Of a stretch of 7,247 nt of DNA, positions 1-6,221 are shown piece after piece; position 1 is the first letter of the stretch, and each line of letters starts with the position of its first letter. This stretch comes from Leptospiraceae bacterium. Its GTDB lineage: Bacteria > Spirochaetota > Leptospiria > Leptospirales > Leptonemataceae. A program made the position numbers and the translations under genes. Location: the NCBI GenBank assembly GCA_020440935.1, contig JAGRNC010000123.1:1-7247 (forward strand). The letters run 5' to 3'. Under the pieces are notes generated by a model. That model did no database searches and was not told the DNA's origin. It was given only the letters and a program-made list of their open reading frames with translations.

Positions 1-420
1 AGAAAAGGAGTCCAGAAAGTCCTCAAATGCAGCCCGGTGTTCAGCGGGAAAATCGATTTCGTCCAGGGCAGTCCGAAAGCAGGCAAGCCATACCCGACGA
101 CCGTCTTCGGTAATTCGAAATGGCATATGCCGGGCACGCATCCTGGGTGGACCATGTTTCTGAGAAAAGAGCGGCGGACCACCGAGCAGTTGTACAAAGA
201 AATCGGCGGATCGATCCGCGGCTTGCTCCAGCCCTGCGGGATCCGAGGGGAACAATAGAGCGATTTCTGAATTTGCCAGGTGACGGTAATGAGCCTTTAG
301 AAGATCCCGAATTCCCTGCTCGCCCAGGATTTGAAATACTTCTCTGGGAGGAGGAGGACCCTGCGGCGGACCGCCCGGAGGAACAAAAATATCCACCCGG
401 TCAAGCTCGGGCGAAGTCAT
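1..420 (-). CDS. Truncated hemoglobin, group 2 (GlbO/YjbI-like), 3' end outside the window
   Basis: Reading leftward from ATG at 420-418, the frame stays open for 140 codons to base 1, so the stop lies outside the window. Residues 27-140 match the 2-on-2 globin fold of group 2: a B-helix Tyr at 45 (AHYRHL), LFPSDPAGL at 55-64, FFVQLLGGPPLF at 74-85, the RMRARHMPF motif with proximal haem-ligand His98, and the group-typical Trp111 (G8) in VWLACF. Proteins of this family bind haem and O2 or NO in the cytoplasm; roles proposed elsewhere include oxygen handling and nitrosative or oxidative stress protection, and nothing here selects among them. An in-frame TGA lies two codons upstream of the ATG, which fixes the start; the Shine-Dalgarno is weak. 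The first 25 residues are a Pro/Gly-rich extension beyond the usual globin core. It diverges from the gene at 492. The family call is firm; the physiological role is open. Confidence 0.88.
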   Translation of the reverse strand, partial: MTSPELDRVDIFVPPGGPPQGPPPPREVFQILGEQGIRDLLKAHYRHLANSEIALLFPSDPAGLEQAADRSADFFVQLLGGPPLFSQKHGPPRMRARHMPFRITEDGRRVWLACFRTALDEIDFPAEHRAAFEDFLDSFS

Positions 421-452
421 CAGCCGTCAATCCGGAGCCAACAGGTTTCTAC

Positions 453-482
453 TTGCCTCGACCGGGGCAACGGGGAAGTTGC
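453..482. promoter_or_regulatory. Overlapping inverted repeats between divergent genes, possible operator
   Basis: The 71-bp gap between the globin start and the exported-protein start holds two overlapping inverted repeats. TTGCC at 453-457 pairs with GGCAA at 466-470, and GCAAC at 467-471 pairs with GTTGC at 478-482. The first, with an 18-bp span, has the size of a transcription factor operator placed where it could control both divergent genes. The two could also form mutually exclusive RNA hairpins. No convincing -35/-10 pair was found beside them. Function is inference, and arms this short occur by chance. Confidence 0.25.
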
Positions 483-491
483 TATAGGCTT

Positions 492-920
492 ATGCAATCG
501 TCCGCATCCCATCGTTCTGGCCGCCGAATTGTATTGGTGGCATCCTTTCTGATCCTCGCATCGGCATATTGTAGACCGACTCCCAACGAATCTCTGCGCA
601 ATCAGTACCAGGATGTAGCCAACAAATTCTGCACCGCCATGGTTGATTGTATGAAAGAAGAGATTTCCCAACGCCTGGCCACGCAGCCGCAAAAGCGCGA
701 TTTCCTGATTCGGCGACTGGATCAGGATTATTGTATAGAAGGCCAATTCGAAATCATTCAAGGGCTGGAAAGCCGCAATGAGCCGGAACAAATCATGAAG
801 AACTACCAGTCATGCGCAGAGGCAGTGACCCAATCGGAAAGCTGCCAGCAACGCCGGGCTGTACTGGCATCGGATGAAAGCTGTAAGAAAATGCGAGCGT
901 TGCCGGAAGACTCTCCCTGA
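492..920 (+). CDS. Small exported Cys-rich protein, possible lipoprotein, unknown function
   Basis: The predicted product has 142 residues. Residues 1-12 are basic (RSGRR), 13-25 are hydrophobic, and ASAYC follows at 23-27. This can be read as a signal peptidase I site (ASA|Y) or as a loose spirochaete-type lipobox ending at Cys27; Tyr at -1 is atypical for a lipobox. The mature part is hydrophilic and probably helical. Its cysteines are at 47, 53, 81, 108, 118 and 131, an even six that could form three disulfides and leave Cys27 free for lipid. I do not recognise a named family; small Cys-rich envelope lipoproteins of Leptospira are the nearest thing I can think of. The open frame extends upstream to 120, but that part lies antisense to the globin; ATG 492 is chosen because it gives the signal peptide directly. 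The stop overlaps the next start (TGATG), which implies translational coupling to the glycosyltransferase. Confidence 0.72.
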   Translation: MQSSASHRSGRRIVLVASFLILASAYCRPTPNESLRNQYQDVANKFCTAMVDCMKEEISQRLATQPQKRDFLIRRLDQDYCIEGQFEIIQGLESRNEPEQIMKNYQSCAEAVTQSESCQQRRAVLASDESCKKMRALPEDSP

Positions 921-2002
921 TGGGCCGAATTTCCGTAGATCAATTCTGCGCAGGCTTCGCAGCAGGCGATGCCATATCAAACGAAGCCCTCCTAATTCAG
1001 GAATATTTACGCCGGTCCGGATACACCTCAGAGATCTACAGCGAGAATTTTGCGGAAAAGGATGCTGGTCGAATCCGTCATTTTCGCACCTATCGCGGTT
1101 CCAGCGATTCCATACTTATTTACCATTATAGTTTTTTCACCCGAATGCTTCGAATGCTGCCCGGCCTCCCATGCAAGAAGTTGATGGTTTTTCACAATGT
1201 GACACCCGGCAAATATGTGCGTCCGTATAATCGGAGACTGGCCGATTCATTGGATCAGGCCAGAGAAGCATTGGAAGAATTGCGACCCTGTTTTTCCAGC
1301 GTCCTGGCCGATTCGCGTTACAATGCCGGAGAGCTGCGAAAGATGGGCTACTCGGACGTAGAAGTGAAGCCTGTGCTGTTCTCGCGCCCTCGCCCGGCCG
1401 AGTCATCGGCCATGCTACCCTATCTACAAGAAGGAAAGAAGAATATCATTTTCGTTGGGCGAGTCTTCCCCAACAAGATGCATCAAGATTTAATTAAGTC
1501 GTTTTACTTCTTCAAGAAGATCTATCCAGAAGCCAGACTGATTTGTGTGGGCTCGTTTCATCCCGGAGTTCGCGCCTACACCGCCGAGATTCGAAATCTG
1601 GTAACAGAACTGGATTTGAACCAGGATGTGGTATTCACAGGCATGGTTTCCGATGCAGAAGTGGCTGCATGCTACCGCGCCGCCCATTTGTTCTTTTCCA
1701 TGAGTGATCATGAGGGATTCTGCGTTCCTCTTGCAGAATGCATGTATCTGGACATCCCGGTGGTAGCCCGGGCGGCCGCCGCCGTTCCCGAGACACTGGG
1801 AACCGGCGGGATCCTGATTAAGGGTAACGATTATCCCGCTATTGCAGAAACCATGGCCATGGTGCTCGAATCGGAGGAAATTCAGGAAAACATTCGAATT
1901 GGGCAAAAAGAGGAGATACAACGACTTCAGCCGCAGCGCGGGCTTGCCGTTGTTCAGAAAGAACTGCAGTCCCTGGGATTGCATCTTCCGGAGGCGCCAT
2001 GA
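920..2002 (+). CDS. Glycosyltransferase family 4 (GT-B fold)
   Basis: The 360-residue length is normal for a GT4 enzyme, a retaining transferase that moves a sugar from a nucleotide-sugar donor. The N-terminal acceptor half shows GDAISNEALL at 16-25, YHY at 68-70 and FHNVTPGKY at 91-99. The C-terminal donor half opens with IIFVGRVFPNK at 176-186 and carries the EX7E signature, Glu265 to Glu273, in HEGFCVPLAE, then IPVVA and the VPETLG loop at 289-294. There is no signal peptide or membrane span, so it is probably cytosolic or at the inner face of the membrane, building envelope polysaccharide or glycolipid. The donor and acceptor cannot be read from sequence. The start overlaps the upstream stop as TGATG, with GGAAG at 905-909 as ribosome binding site. 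Its own stop overlaps the next start as ATGA, so the three genes should be co-translated. Confidence 0.9.
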   Translation: MGRISVDQFCAGFAAGDAISNEALLIQEYLRRSGYTSEIYSENFAEKDAGRIRHFRTYRGSSDSILIYHYSFFTRMLRMLPGLPCKKLMVFHNVTPGKYVRPYNRRLADSLDQAREALEELRPCFSSVLADSRYNAGELRKMGYSDVEVKPVLFSRPRPAESSAMLPYLQEGKKNIIFVGRVFPNKMHQDLIKSFYFFKKIYPEARLICVGSFHPGVRAYTAEIRNLVTELDLNQDVVFTGMVSDAEVAACYRAAHLFFSMSDHEGFCVPLAECMYLDIPVVARAAAAVPETLGTGGILIKGNDYPAIAETMAMVLESEEIQENIRIGQKEEIQRLQPQRGLAVVQKELQSLGLHLPEAP

Positions 2003-2346
2003 AGCTAATTATCGCCATTATTCAACCCCATCGCCTGGAGGATGTGCGCAACGCTCTAAATAGGCATGAAATTTACCGACTCACAGTGAGCGATGCTCAG
2101 GGCTACGGTCAACAAAAGGGATACAGAGAGATCTTCCGCGGTCGCGAAGTGTTCATCCACCTGGTAAAGAAACTTCGCCTGGAAATTGCAGTGCCCGACG
2201 AATTGGCAGAAAATGCCATCGCTGCGCTCATCGAATCGGCGCGTTCCGAAGGCGGCGGCAAGATCGGCGACGGAAAGATCTTCATACTTCCGATGGAAGA
2301 ATGCGTTCGGATTCGCACCGGCGAAAGGGGAAAGGATGCCATTTAG
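1999..2346 (+). CDS. PII family signal protein lacking the T-loop Tyr51
   Basis: The product has 115 residues, against 112 for E. coli GlnB. The family hallmarks are present: the N-terminal strand KLIIAIIQPHRLEDVR, the T-loop QGYGQQKG at 34-41, B-loop GKIGDGKIF at 87-95 and C-loop RIRTGE at 104-109. PII trimers sense ATP/ADP and 2-oxoglutarate and bind target enzymes, transporters or regulators. Residue 51, the tyrosine uridylylated by GlnD in enterobacteria, is Val (context RGREVF), and position 46 is Phe, so canonical uridylylation should not occur. Cyanobacterial Ser49 is Arg. A three-residue Glu-Gly-Gly insertion precedes the B-loop. Ligand-binding residues look intact, so it is probably a working sensor rather than a relic. 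A strong GGAGG at 1990-1994 precedes the ATG, which overlaps the glycosyltransferase stop. No amtB, glnA or glnD is nearby. I leave the symbol blank because GlnB and GlnK cannot be told apart here. Confidence 0.93.
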   Translation: MKLIIAIIQPHRLEDVRNALNRHEIYRLTVSDAQGYGQQKGYREIFRGREVFIHLVKKLRLEIAVPDELAENAIAALIESARSEGGGKIGDGKIFILPMEECVRIRTGERGKDAI

Positions 2347-2429
2347 GGCAGGGCCAATGCAAGTTCGCCAATCCTACCGACTCCAATCCGCTTTGCAAAC
2401 CGAGAGCGCCGAAAACAGCTGAGTAAAAA

Positions 2430-2457
2430 GAAAGGCCAGATATTCGTCTGGCCTTTC
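2430..2457. terminator. Intrinsic terminator hairpin between convergent genes
   Basis: A perfect 11-bp stem (2430-2440 with 2447-2457, core AAGGCCAGA) closes a 6-nt loop. On the minus strand the hairpin is followed by a U-rich tail (rc of 2424-2429, after the T-rich arm), which fits termination of the fabG transcript about 100 nt past its stop. On the plus strand the tail is CCC-rich, so it should work less well for the PII operon, whose stop lies 84 nt upstream. The rest of the gap (2347-2555) shows nothing else. Confidence 0.85.
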
Positions 2458-2555
2458 CCCGAGATGAAATCCGGACTCAAGCAAAGAGCAACAGATTTCT
2501 TAACTTAGTAGCGAGCGATTCAGAATTAAGCCTGAACGCACGCATCACCGCCATC

Positions 2556-3317
2556 CTACATTCCGATAGCGGTTCCACCATCTACTCGTAGAATATTTCC
2601 AGTAATGAAAGATGCATCTTCGGAGCAGAGGAAACGCACTACTCGAGAAATGTCCTCAACTTTGCCCGGTCTTCCTAGAGGAATGGACTGCTTGAGCATT
2701 TCTTGCACTTCTTCGGTAAGGGAACCGGTGAGATCAGTCTGGACGTATCCTGGACAGATTGCATTGCAAAGTAGTCCTTTCGATGCATATTCCCGGGCCA
2801 CGACCTTGGTAAATCCAATAAGTCCGCTCTTGCTAGAAGAGTAGTTAGCCTGTCCGGCCTGCCCTACCAGTCCGGATACGGAGCTGATGTTTACAATTCT
2901 TCCGCCGCCTTCGGCTTTCATCAGCATTCGAAGCATTCCCTGGGTAACCAGAAATGGGCCCTTCAAATTCACATCCAGCACCAGATCCCATTCTTCTTCT
3001 TTCATTCGAATCAGAAGGTTATCCCGCAGAATCCCGGCATTGTTTACCAGAAAGTTCAGACCGCCAAATTCGGCTTTGATCTTGTCCGCCGCGGCGCCTA
3101 CTTGCTCTTTGTTGGTTACATTACATGCAATGCCTACAGCCTTTACCCCGAATTGGGAGGATACCTCGGCTGCAGTTTTGTCGCAGTCTTCCTGCTTTAC
3201 GTCTAAAATGACCTGATCGGCTCCCCACTCAGCCAGATCTTCAGCAATAGATCGACCGATGCCCCGGGCCGAGCCGGTTACCAGGGCCACTTTTCCTTTA
3301 AATGGTTTTTCGCTCAT
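2556..3317 (-). CDS. fabG: 3-oxoacyl-[acyl-carrier-protein] reductase, FabG-type SDR
   Basis: This 253-residue classical short-chain dehydrogenase reduces 3-oxoacyl-ACP with NADPH in fatty acid elongation in the cytoplasm. Visible landmarks are the nucleotide-binding TGSARGIG at 14-21, NNAG at 92-95, Asn117, catalytic Ser146, Tyr159 and Lys163 in NYSSSK, and the ICPGYVQTD segment at 187-195. The spacing of Ser and Tyr matches E. coli FabG, and QAGQAN before the Tyr corresponds to the FabG-typical GGQAN. The C-terminus GNILRVDGG at 240-248 is also FabG-like. The start is supported by AAGGGA (rc of 3325-3330) 7 nt upstream. It stands alone between a convergent and a divergent operon, away from acpP, fabD or fabF, so an acetoacetyl-CoA reductase (PhaB-like) or another acyl reductase role remains possible. 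Confidence 0.9.
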   Translation of the reverse strand: MSEKPFKGKVALVTGSARGIGRSIAEDLAEWGADQVILDVKQEDCDKTAAEVSSQFGVKAVGIACNVTNKEQVGAAADKIKAEFGGLNFLVNNAGILRDNLLIRMKEEEWDLVLDVNLKGPFLVTQGMLRMLMKAEGGGRIVNISSVSGLVGQAGQANYSSSKSGLIGFTKVVAREYASKGLLCNAICPGYVQTDLTGSLTEEVQEMLKQSIPLGRPGKVEDISRVVRFLCSEDASFITGNILRVDGGTAIGM

Positions 3318-3390
3318 GGATGTATCCCTTAGGGACTACCCTGGCCTACAAGTAAAAACTGCTCCCTGGATTGGATAGCCGGGCACTTCC

Positions 3391-3548
3391 GACCTGCCAG
3401 TTCCCAGAGGTTGCGTCCGAAAATCCTCTTCGCAGAGTCCCACCGATGCCTCGGAGGTCGGACTACAAGCGGGTTCCGGCCCATCGAGTTGTAAGCGAAG
3501 TGTTACTATACATTCAGTAAAGAGTCATGCGAATGTAACTGGCAGGTC
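3391..3548. repeat. Perfect 12-bp inverted repeat spanning a divergent intergenic gap
   Basis: GACCTGCCAGTT at 3391-3402 is the exact reverse complement of AACTGGCAGGTC at 3537-3548, with 134 bp between the arms. The left arm also starts a shorter alternative pairing: TCCGACCT at 3388-3395 matches AGGTCGGA at 3455-3462. The right arm contains GGCAGG, the best ribosome binding site candidate for a start at 3550, so pairing of the arms in a plus-strand transcript would cover it. No coding frame was found in the 232-bp gap (3318-3549). The repeat is seen directly; any regulatory role is inference. Confidence 0.6.
3505..3533 (-). promoter_or_regulatory. fabG: Possible sigma70-type promoter for fabG
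   Basis: On the minus strand TTCGCA (rc of 3528-3533) lies 17 bp before TATAGT (rc of 3505-3510), a near-consensus -10. Transcription would start near 3498 and give fabG a leader of about 180 nt that includes the left arm of the inverted repeat. The -35 is only a fair match, so this is a weak candidate. Confidence 0.25.
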
Positions 3549-3549
3549 C

Positions 3550-4857
3550 TTGTATTGGACAATGATCGTGGCAACGGCCGAACCTACACCATCTCTGGCG
3601 CCGCCAGTTTTTTCCGCGTACGAGGTGGGTCGGCGTTGTTTGACAATTGATCGATTGAAAGAACTCTCCGGCTTCCACTATGACCTGCCTTCGGAAGATG
3701 ATCCAGCAGTGGATGTTTATGAATTATACCGCCAGTATCCGGACCTGCAATTTCTGCCAGTTTCGGGCGGAAAAGACTCCATTGTGGGTTACACTCTTCG
3801 AAATCAGTTTCTGGCCATTCTGAGCAAGAACCATTACAGTCGCGAGCTGATGCTCAGACCCGATGTAAAACTGCAATCCATGATGCGACCGGATCCGGTC
3901 ATTCTCGATGCCTATGCCACTCTCAGCGAGGCATCGACTGTATTAATGAATCGTCCGGAAGAGTCCAGATTCGATCCATTTGTGGTTACTCTAGAAGGCA
4001 AATTCTACGGAATCTCGACGGTAGATCTAATCCTGAAGGGAATGAATTCTTTTCTACGTCGCGACAACGAAGCCTGCCTGGAAGCGCAGTTTTCACTGTT
4101 AAAGATGCCCTCACCTGCCCGGGAGGTGGATTTTCCTGCCGCGCAGGATTTGAATGGCCTGCGATTCCATCGCTTTGTGCAGCCGCTTTCTGGGCCGGGC
4201 GGCGATTTTGTGCAGATCTATCCTGTGAACGATCAGCTAACTCTGTTCTTTCTTTTTGATGTTTGCGGCAAAGGACTGAAGGCCAGCGCCATGGTTTCCA
4301 TTATCGGAACAGCTCTGGAGACTCTTATGCGAAAGGCCACCGAGCGAAGAAGCATGGATAGTCGTTCCATTACTCCGCTGCTGCAGCAACTCAATGATAT
4401 CACCTGTTCGCTTAGCCCGCAGGAAATGTATGCTACCGGTATTGTGGGCGCCGTGGACCACTCCAAAGAGGTGCTGGCGCTGTATGATTTTGGTCATGGC
4501 ATGTGCTGGATGGCCCGAAGCTTTAAACCGCATCGCCTGGAGCGCAGCGCCATCGGCAGTGCCGATCAGGCGCCATTTTTTGGAATTCACCCCGATCTGG
4601 AAATTCGCCCGGTGTACTATCGCTGGAAGAAAGGGGACCTTCTGTTTGCCTGTTCCGATGGTATCGTGGAGCAGCGCGACGGAGCCGGTCGAATGTTTGG
4701 CGCGGAAAGAGTAGAAGAGCTGCTTGCACGAACCCTTCCGGAACCTGCGAAAGTGAATCGCGAAATTCTGCACTACTGGGAGAATTTCCGAGAAGATTGC
4801 CGCGTGGCCGACGATCTCTCCCTCCTTTCCGTACAGTTTGAGTCATTGCGGACTTGA
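3550..4857 (+). CDS. CBS-pair / SpoIIE-type PP2C serine phosphatase, RsbU-like
   Basis: Counting from TTG 3550, the product has 435 residues; ATG 3562 (431 residues) or GTG 3568 are equally possible starts. TTG has GGCAGG close in front; ATG and GTG have GGA at 3556-3558. Residues about 57-170 look like a divergent pair of CBS modules (FLPVSGGKDSIVGY and FDPFVVTLEGKFYGISTVDL), which often bind adenine nucleotides. Residues about 195-430 are a SpoIIE/RsbU phosphatase domain with its metal-binding acidic residues in place: Asp219 in GGDF, Asp237 in DVCGKG, Asp370 in SDG and Asp421-Asp422 in ADDLSLL. There is no membrane span, so it is cytosolic. Such enzymes usually dephosphorylate anti-sigma-factor antagonists of the STAS type; no STAS or anti-sigma kinase gene is in view, so the target is unknown. 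It leads a probable operon with argJ, 33 bp downstream. Confidence 0.87.
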   Translation: MYWTMIVATAEPTPSLAPPVFSAYEVGRRCLTIDRLKELSGFHYDLPSEDDPAVDVYELYRQYPDLQFLPVSGGKDSIVGYTLRNQFLAILSKNHYSRELMLRPDVKLQSMMRPDPVILDAYATLSEASTVLMNRPEESRFDPFVVTLEGKFYGISTVDLILKGMNSFLRRDNEACLEAQFSLLKMPSPAREVDFPAAQDLNGLRFHRFVQPLSGPGGDFVQIYPVNDQLTLFFLFDVCGKGLKASAMVSIIGTALETLMRKATERRSMDSRSITPLLQQLNDITCSLSPQEMYATGIVGAVDHSKEVLALYDFGHGMCWMARSFKPHRLERSAIGSADQAPFFGIHPDLEIRPVYYRWKKGDLLFACSDGIVEQRDGAGRMFGAERVEELLARTLPEPAKVNREILHYWENFREDCRVADDLSLLSVQFESLRT

Positions 4858-4882
4858 CAGCCGTTCGGGCCTGGCCGACTCT

Positions 4883-4913
4883 GCTGGCTTATGTCCGAAC
4901 TACCCAGGCCAGC
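4883..4913 (+). promoter_or_regulatory. argJ: Possible hairpin enclosing the argJ start codon
   Basis: Bases 4883-4890 (GCTGGCTT) can pair with 4906-4913 (AGGCCAGC) over 8 bp with one G-U, leaving a 15-nt loop that begins with the ATG. An alternative pairing, GGCCTGG at 4868-4874 with CCAGGCC at 4904-4910, would enclose the same start. No good ribosome binding site precedes the ATG, so structure could tune translation. This part of the sequence is rich in GGCC, so chance is a real alternative. Confidence 0.25.
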
Positions 4914-6201
4914 CGGTTATCTAGCATCCGGTTGGAACGCAGGAATCAAAGATAGTAGCCTTGACTTTGGAGTTATTCATTCCAGGGTTCCCGCTGCAGC
5001 TGCGGCCGTATTTACGCGAAGCCATTTTCCGGGCCATCCTGTGGTGGTGGGCCGCGAACACGTGGCCGATGGCTCGCTGCAAACGATTGTAATCAATTCC
5101 AAGAATGCCAATGTTGCCAACGGCAGCGAAGGACTGGACCTGGCGCGCAATATGTGTCGCTGGACGGCCGCTTCGCTGGGTATTTCCGAGAGTCTGGTCC
5201 TGCCTTCGAGTACCGGAGTCATTGGACGGCTACCGCCTGTGGACCGTATTCAAGCAGCCTGCCAGGAGGCGTCCCAACGGCTGGTAACTGCCGATTTTGA
5301 AACATTCAATCAGGCCATGATGACCACCGATGCATTTGCCAAGCGAAGAGGTTATACGCTGAGCGATGGAAGCGTTGTTCTGGGGCTGGCAAAGGGCGCC
5401 GGAATGATTGAACCAAACATGGCCACCATGCTGAGCTACCTGGTTAGTGATGCCTCTATGCCCGCATCGGACCTGGACCGATTGCTTCGATTCTGCGTAA
5501 ACCGAAGCTTTAACCGCATTTCTGTAGATAGCGATACTTCCACCAGCGATACTGTGGTCCTGATGGCCAATGGAGCAGCCGGTGCGCAACCACTGGAATT
5601 CTCAGAAGCCACCGCTCAGCTACTTTCTTCGCAGCCACTGGAAGTATTGCTGGGGGACCCGCTACCGCTGCCTGGAGTCGAAATGGACCGACTGGAGCGA
5701 TCCAACCCGTGGCCCGACCATCTAAACGAGGCAAGCCTGGAATTCTTTAGGGCCGTACTACGCTGCTGCCTTTTTCTAAGCCGAGAAATTGTACGCGATG
5801 GAGAGGGAGCCAGTCGCTTTTTTGAGGTTCTGGTTGTAGGGGCAGCCAGCGAATCCATGGCCTACAAGGTTGGACGGTCTGTGATTAACAGCCCTCTGGT
5901 GAAGACGGCCATCCATGGCGCCGACCCAAACTGGGGACGATTGATCATGGCCATAGGAAAGGTATTTGACGAACCGATTCACCCCGGTCAGATTAAGATA
6001 TACACTGGAAAGCAGCTGTTATATGCCGGCCGCGAATCCGGCGAGGAGGCCAGGCCAGATCTACAGTCCTTGCAGGCGCACTTTCGGGAAGCAGAGATTA
6101 AGATCAAAATCGATCTGGGCATTGGTTTACACTTCGACCGGTTCTGGAGTAGCGACCTGACTGCTGACTATGTGCGACTGAACGCTGACTACACAACCTG
6201 A
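4891..6201 (+). CDS. argJ: Bifunctional glutamate N-acetyltransferase / N-acetylglutamate synthase ArgJ
   Basis: ArgJ moves the acetyl group from N-acetylornithine to glutamate, and in bifunctional forms also uses acetyl-CoA, in arginine biosynthesis. The precursor cleaves itself before a Thr that becomes the nucleophile; here that is Ala178|Thr179 in KGAGMIEPNMATML. Other family landmarks are NSKNANVANG at 69-78, the oxyanion-hole STG at 107-109, MMTTDAFAK at 143-151, DSDTSTSDT at 213-221, IVRDGEGAS at 300-308, HGADPNWGR at 342-350 and the C-terminal YVRLNADYTT. The 436 residues exceed the usual length of roughly 390-410. The excess lies between MANG (225-228) and RDGEGA, where about 71 residues replace about 40. 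No clear Shine-Dalgarno is seen, and the ATG sits in the loop of a possible hairpin (4883-4913). The next gene follows after 20 bp. Confidence 0.95.
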   Translation: MSELPRPAGYLASGWNAGIKDSSLDFGVIHSRVPAAAAAVFTRSHFPGHPVVVGREHVADGSLQTIVINSKNANVANGSEGLDLARNMCRWTAASLGISESLVLPSSTGVIGRLPPVDRIQAACQEASQRLVTADFETFNQAMMTTDAFAKRRGYTLSDGSVVLGLAKGAGMIEPNMATMLSYLVSDASMPASDLDRLLRFCVNRSFNRISVDSDTSTSDTVVLMANGAAGAQPLEFSEATAQLLSSQPLEVLLGDPLPLPGVEMDRLERSNPWPDHLNEASLEFFRAVLRCCLFLSREIVRDGEGASRFFEVLVVGAASESMAYKVGRSVINSPLVKTAIHGADPNWGRLIMAIGKVFDEPIHPGQIKIYTGKQLLYAGRESGEEARPDLQSLQAHFREAEIKIKIDLGIGLHFDRFWSSDLTADYVRLNADYTT

Positions 6202-6221
6202 GCCATCGGTGGCCACGAACC

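Noticed and set aside
37..258. Plus-strand 73-codon frame with GTG start.
   Set aside because: Shadow of the minus-strand globin, which has clear family motifs; this frame shows none.
479..488. TGCTATAGG resembling an extended -10 promoter element just before ATG 492.
   Set aside because: The transcription start would fall at or after the ATG, and no -35 lies at a normal distance.
120..491. Upstream extension of the plus-strand frame that ends at 920, with ATG at 120.
   Set aside because: It is antisense to the globin, is low in recognisable protein character, and would bury the signal peptide of the product in the middle of the chain.
420..791. Minus-strand 123-codon frame whose TGA overlaps the globin ATG as TGATG, as if coupled.
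   Set aside because: Its product has no recognisable motif, while the plus strand here encodes a signal peptide and an ordered cysteine pattern. The overlap is tempting but not enough.
2186..2422. Plus-strand frame extending 76 bases beyond the PII stop.
   Set aside because: Mostly an out-of-frame shadow of the PII gene, with no motif and no ribosome binding site of note.
3391..3548. Inverted repeat as the ends of a small mobile element.
   Set aside because: No flanking target duplication is seen, the inside has no coding frame, and no second copy occurs in the window.
3640..3645. Consensus TTGACA -35 hexamer.
   Set aside because: It is inside the phosphatase coding region and no -10 follows at 16-18 bp.
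4237..4773. Minus-strand 178-codon frame inside the CBS/SpoIIE gene.
   Set aside because: Antisense shadow; the plus strand carries all phosphatase motifs in the same interval.
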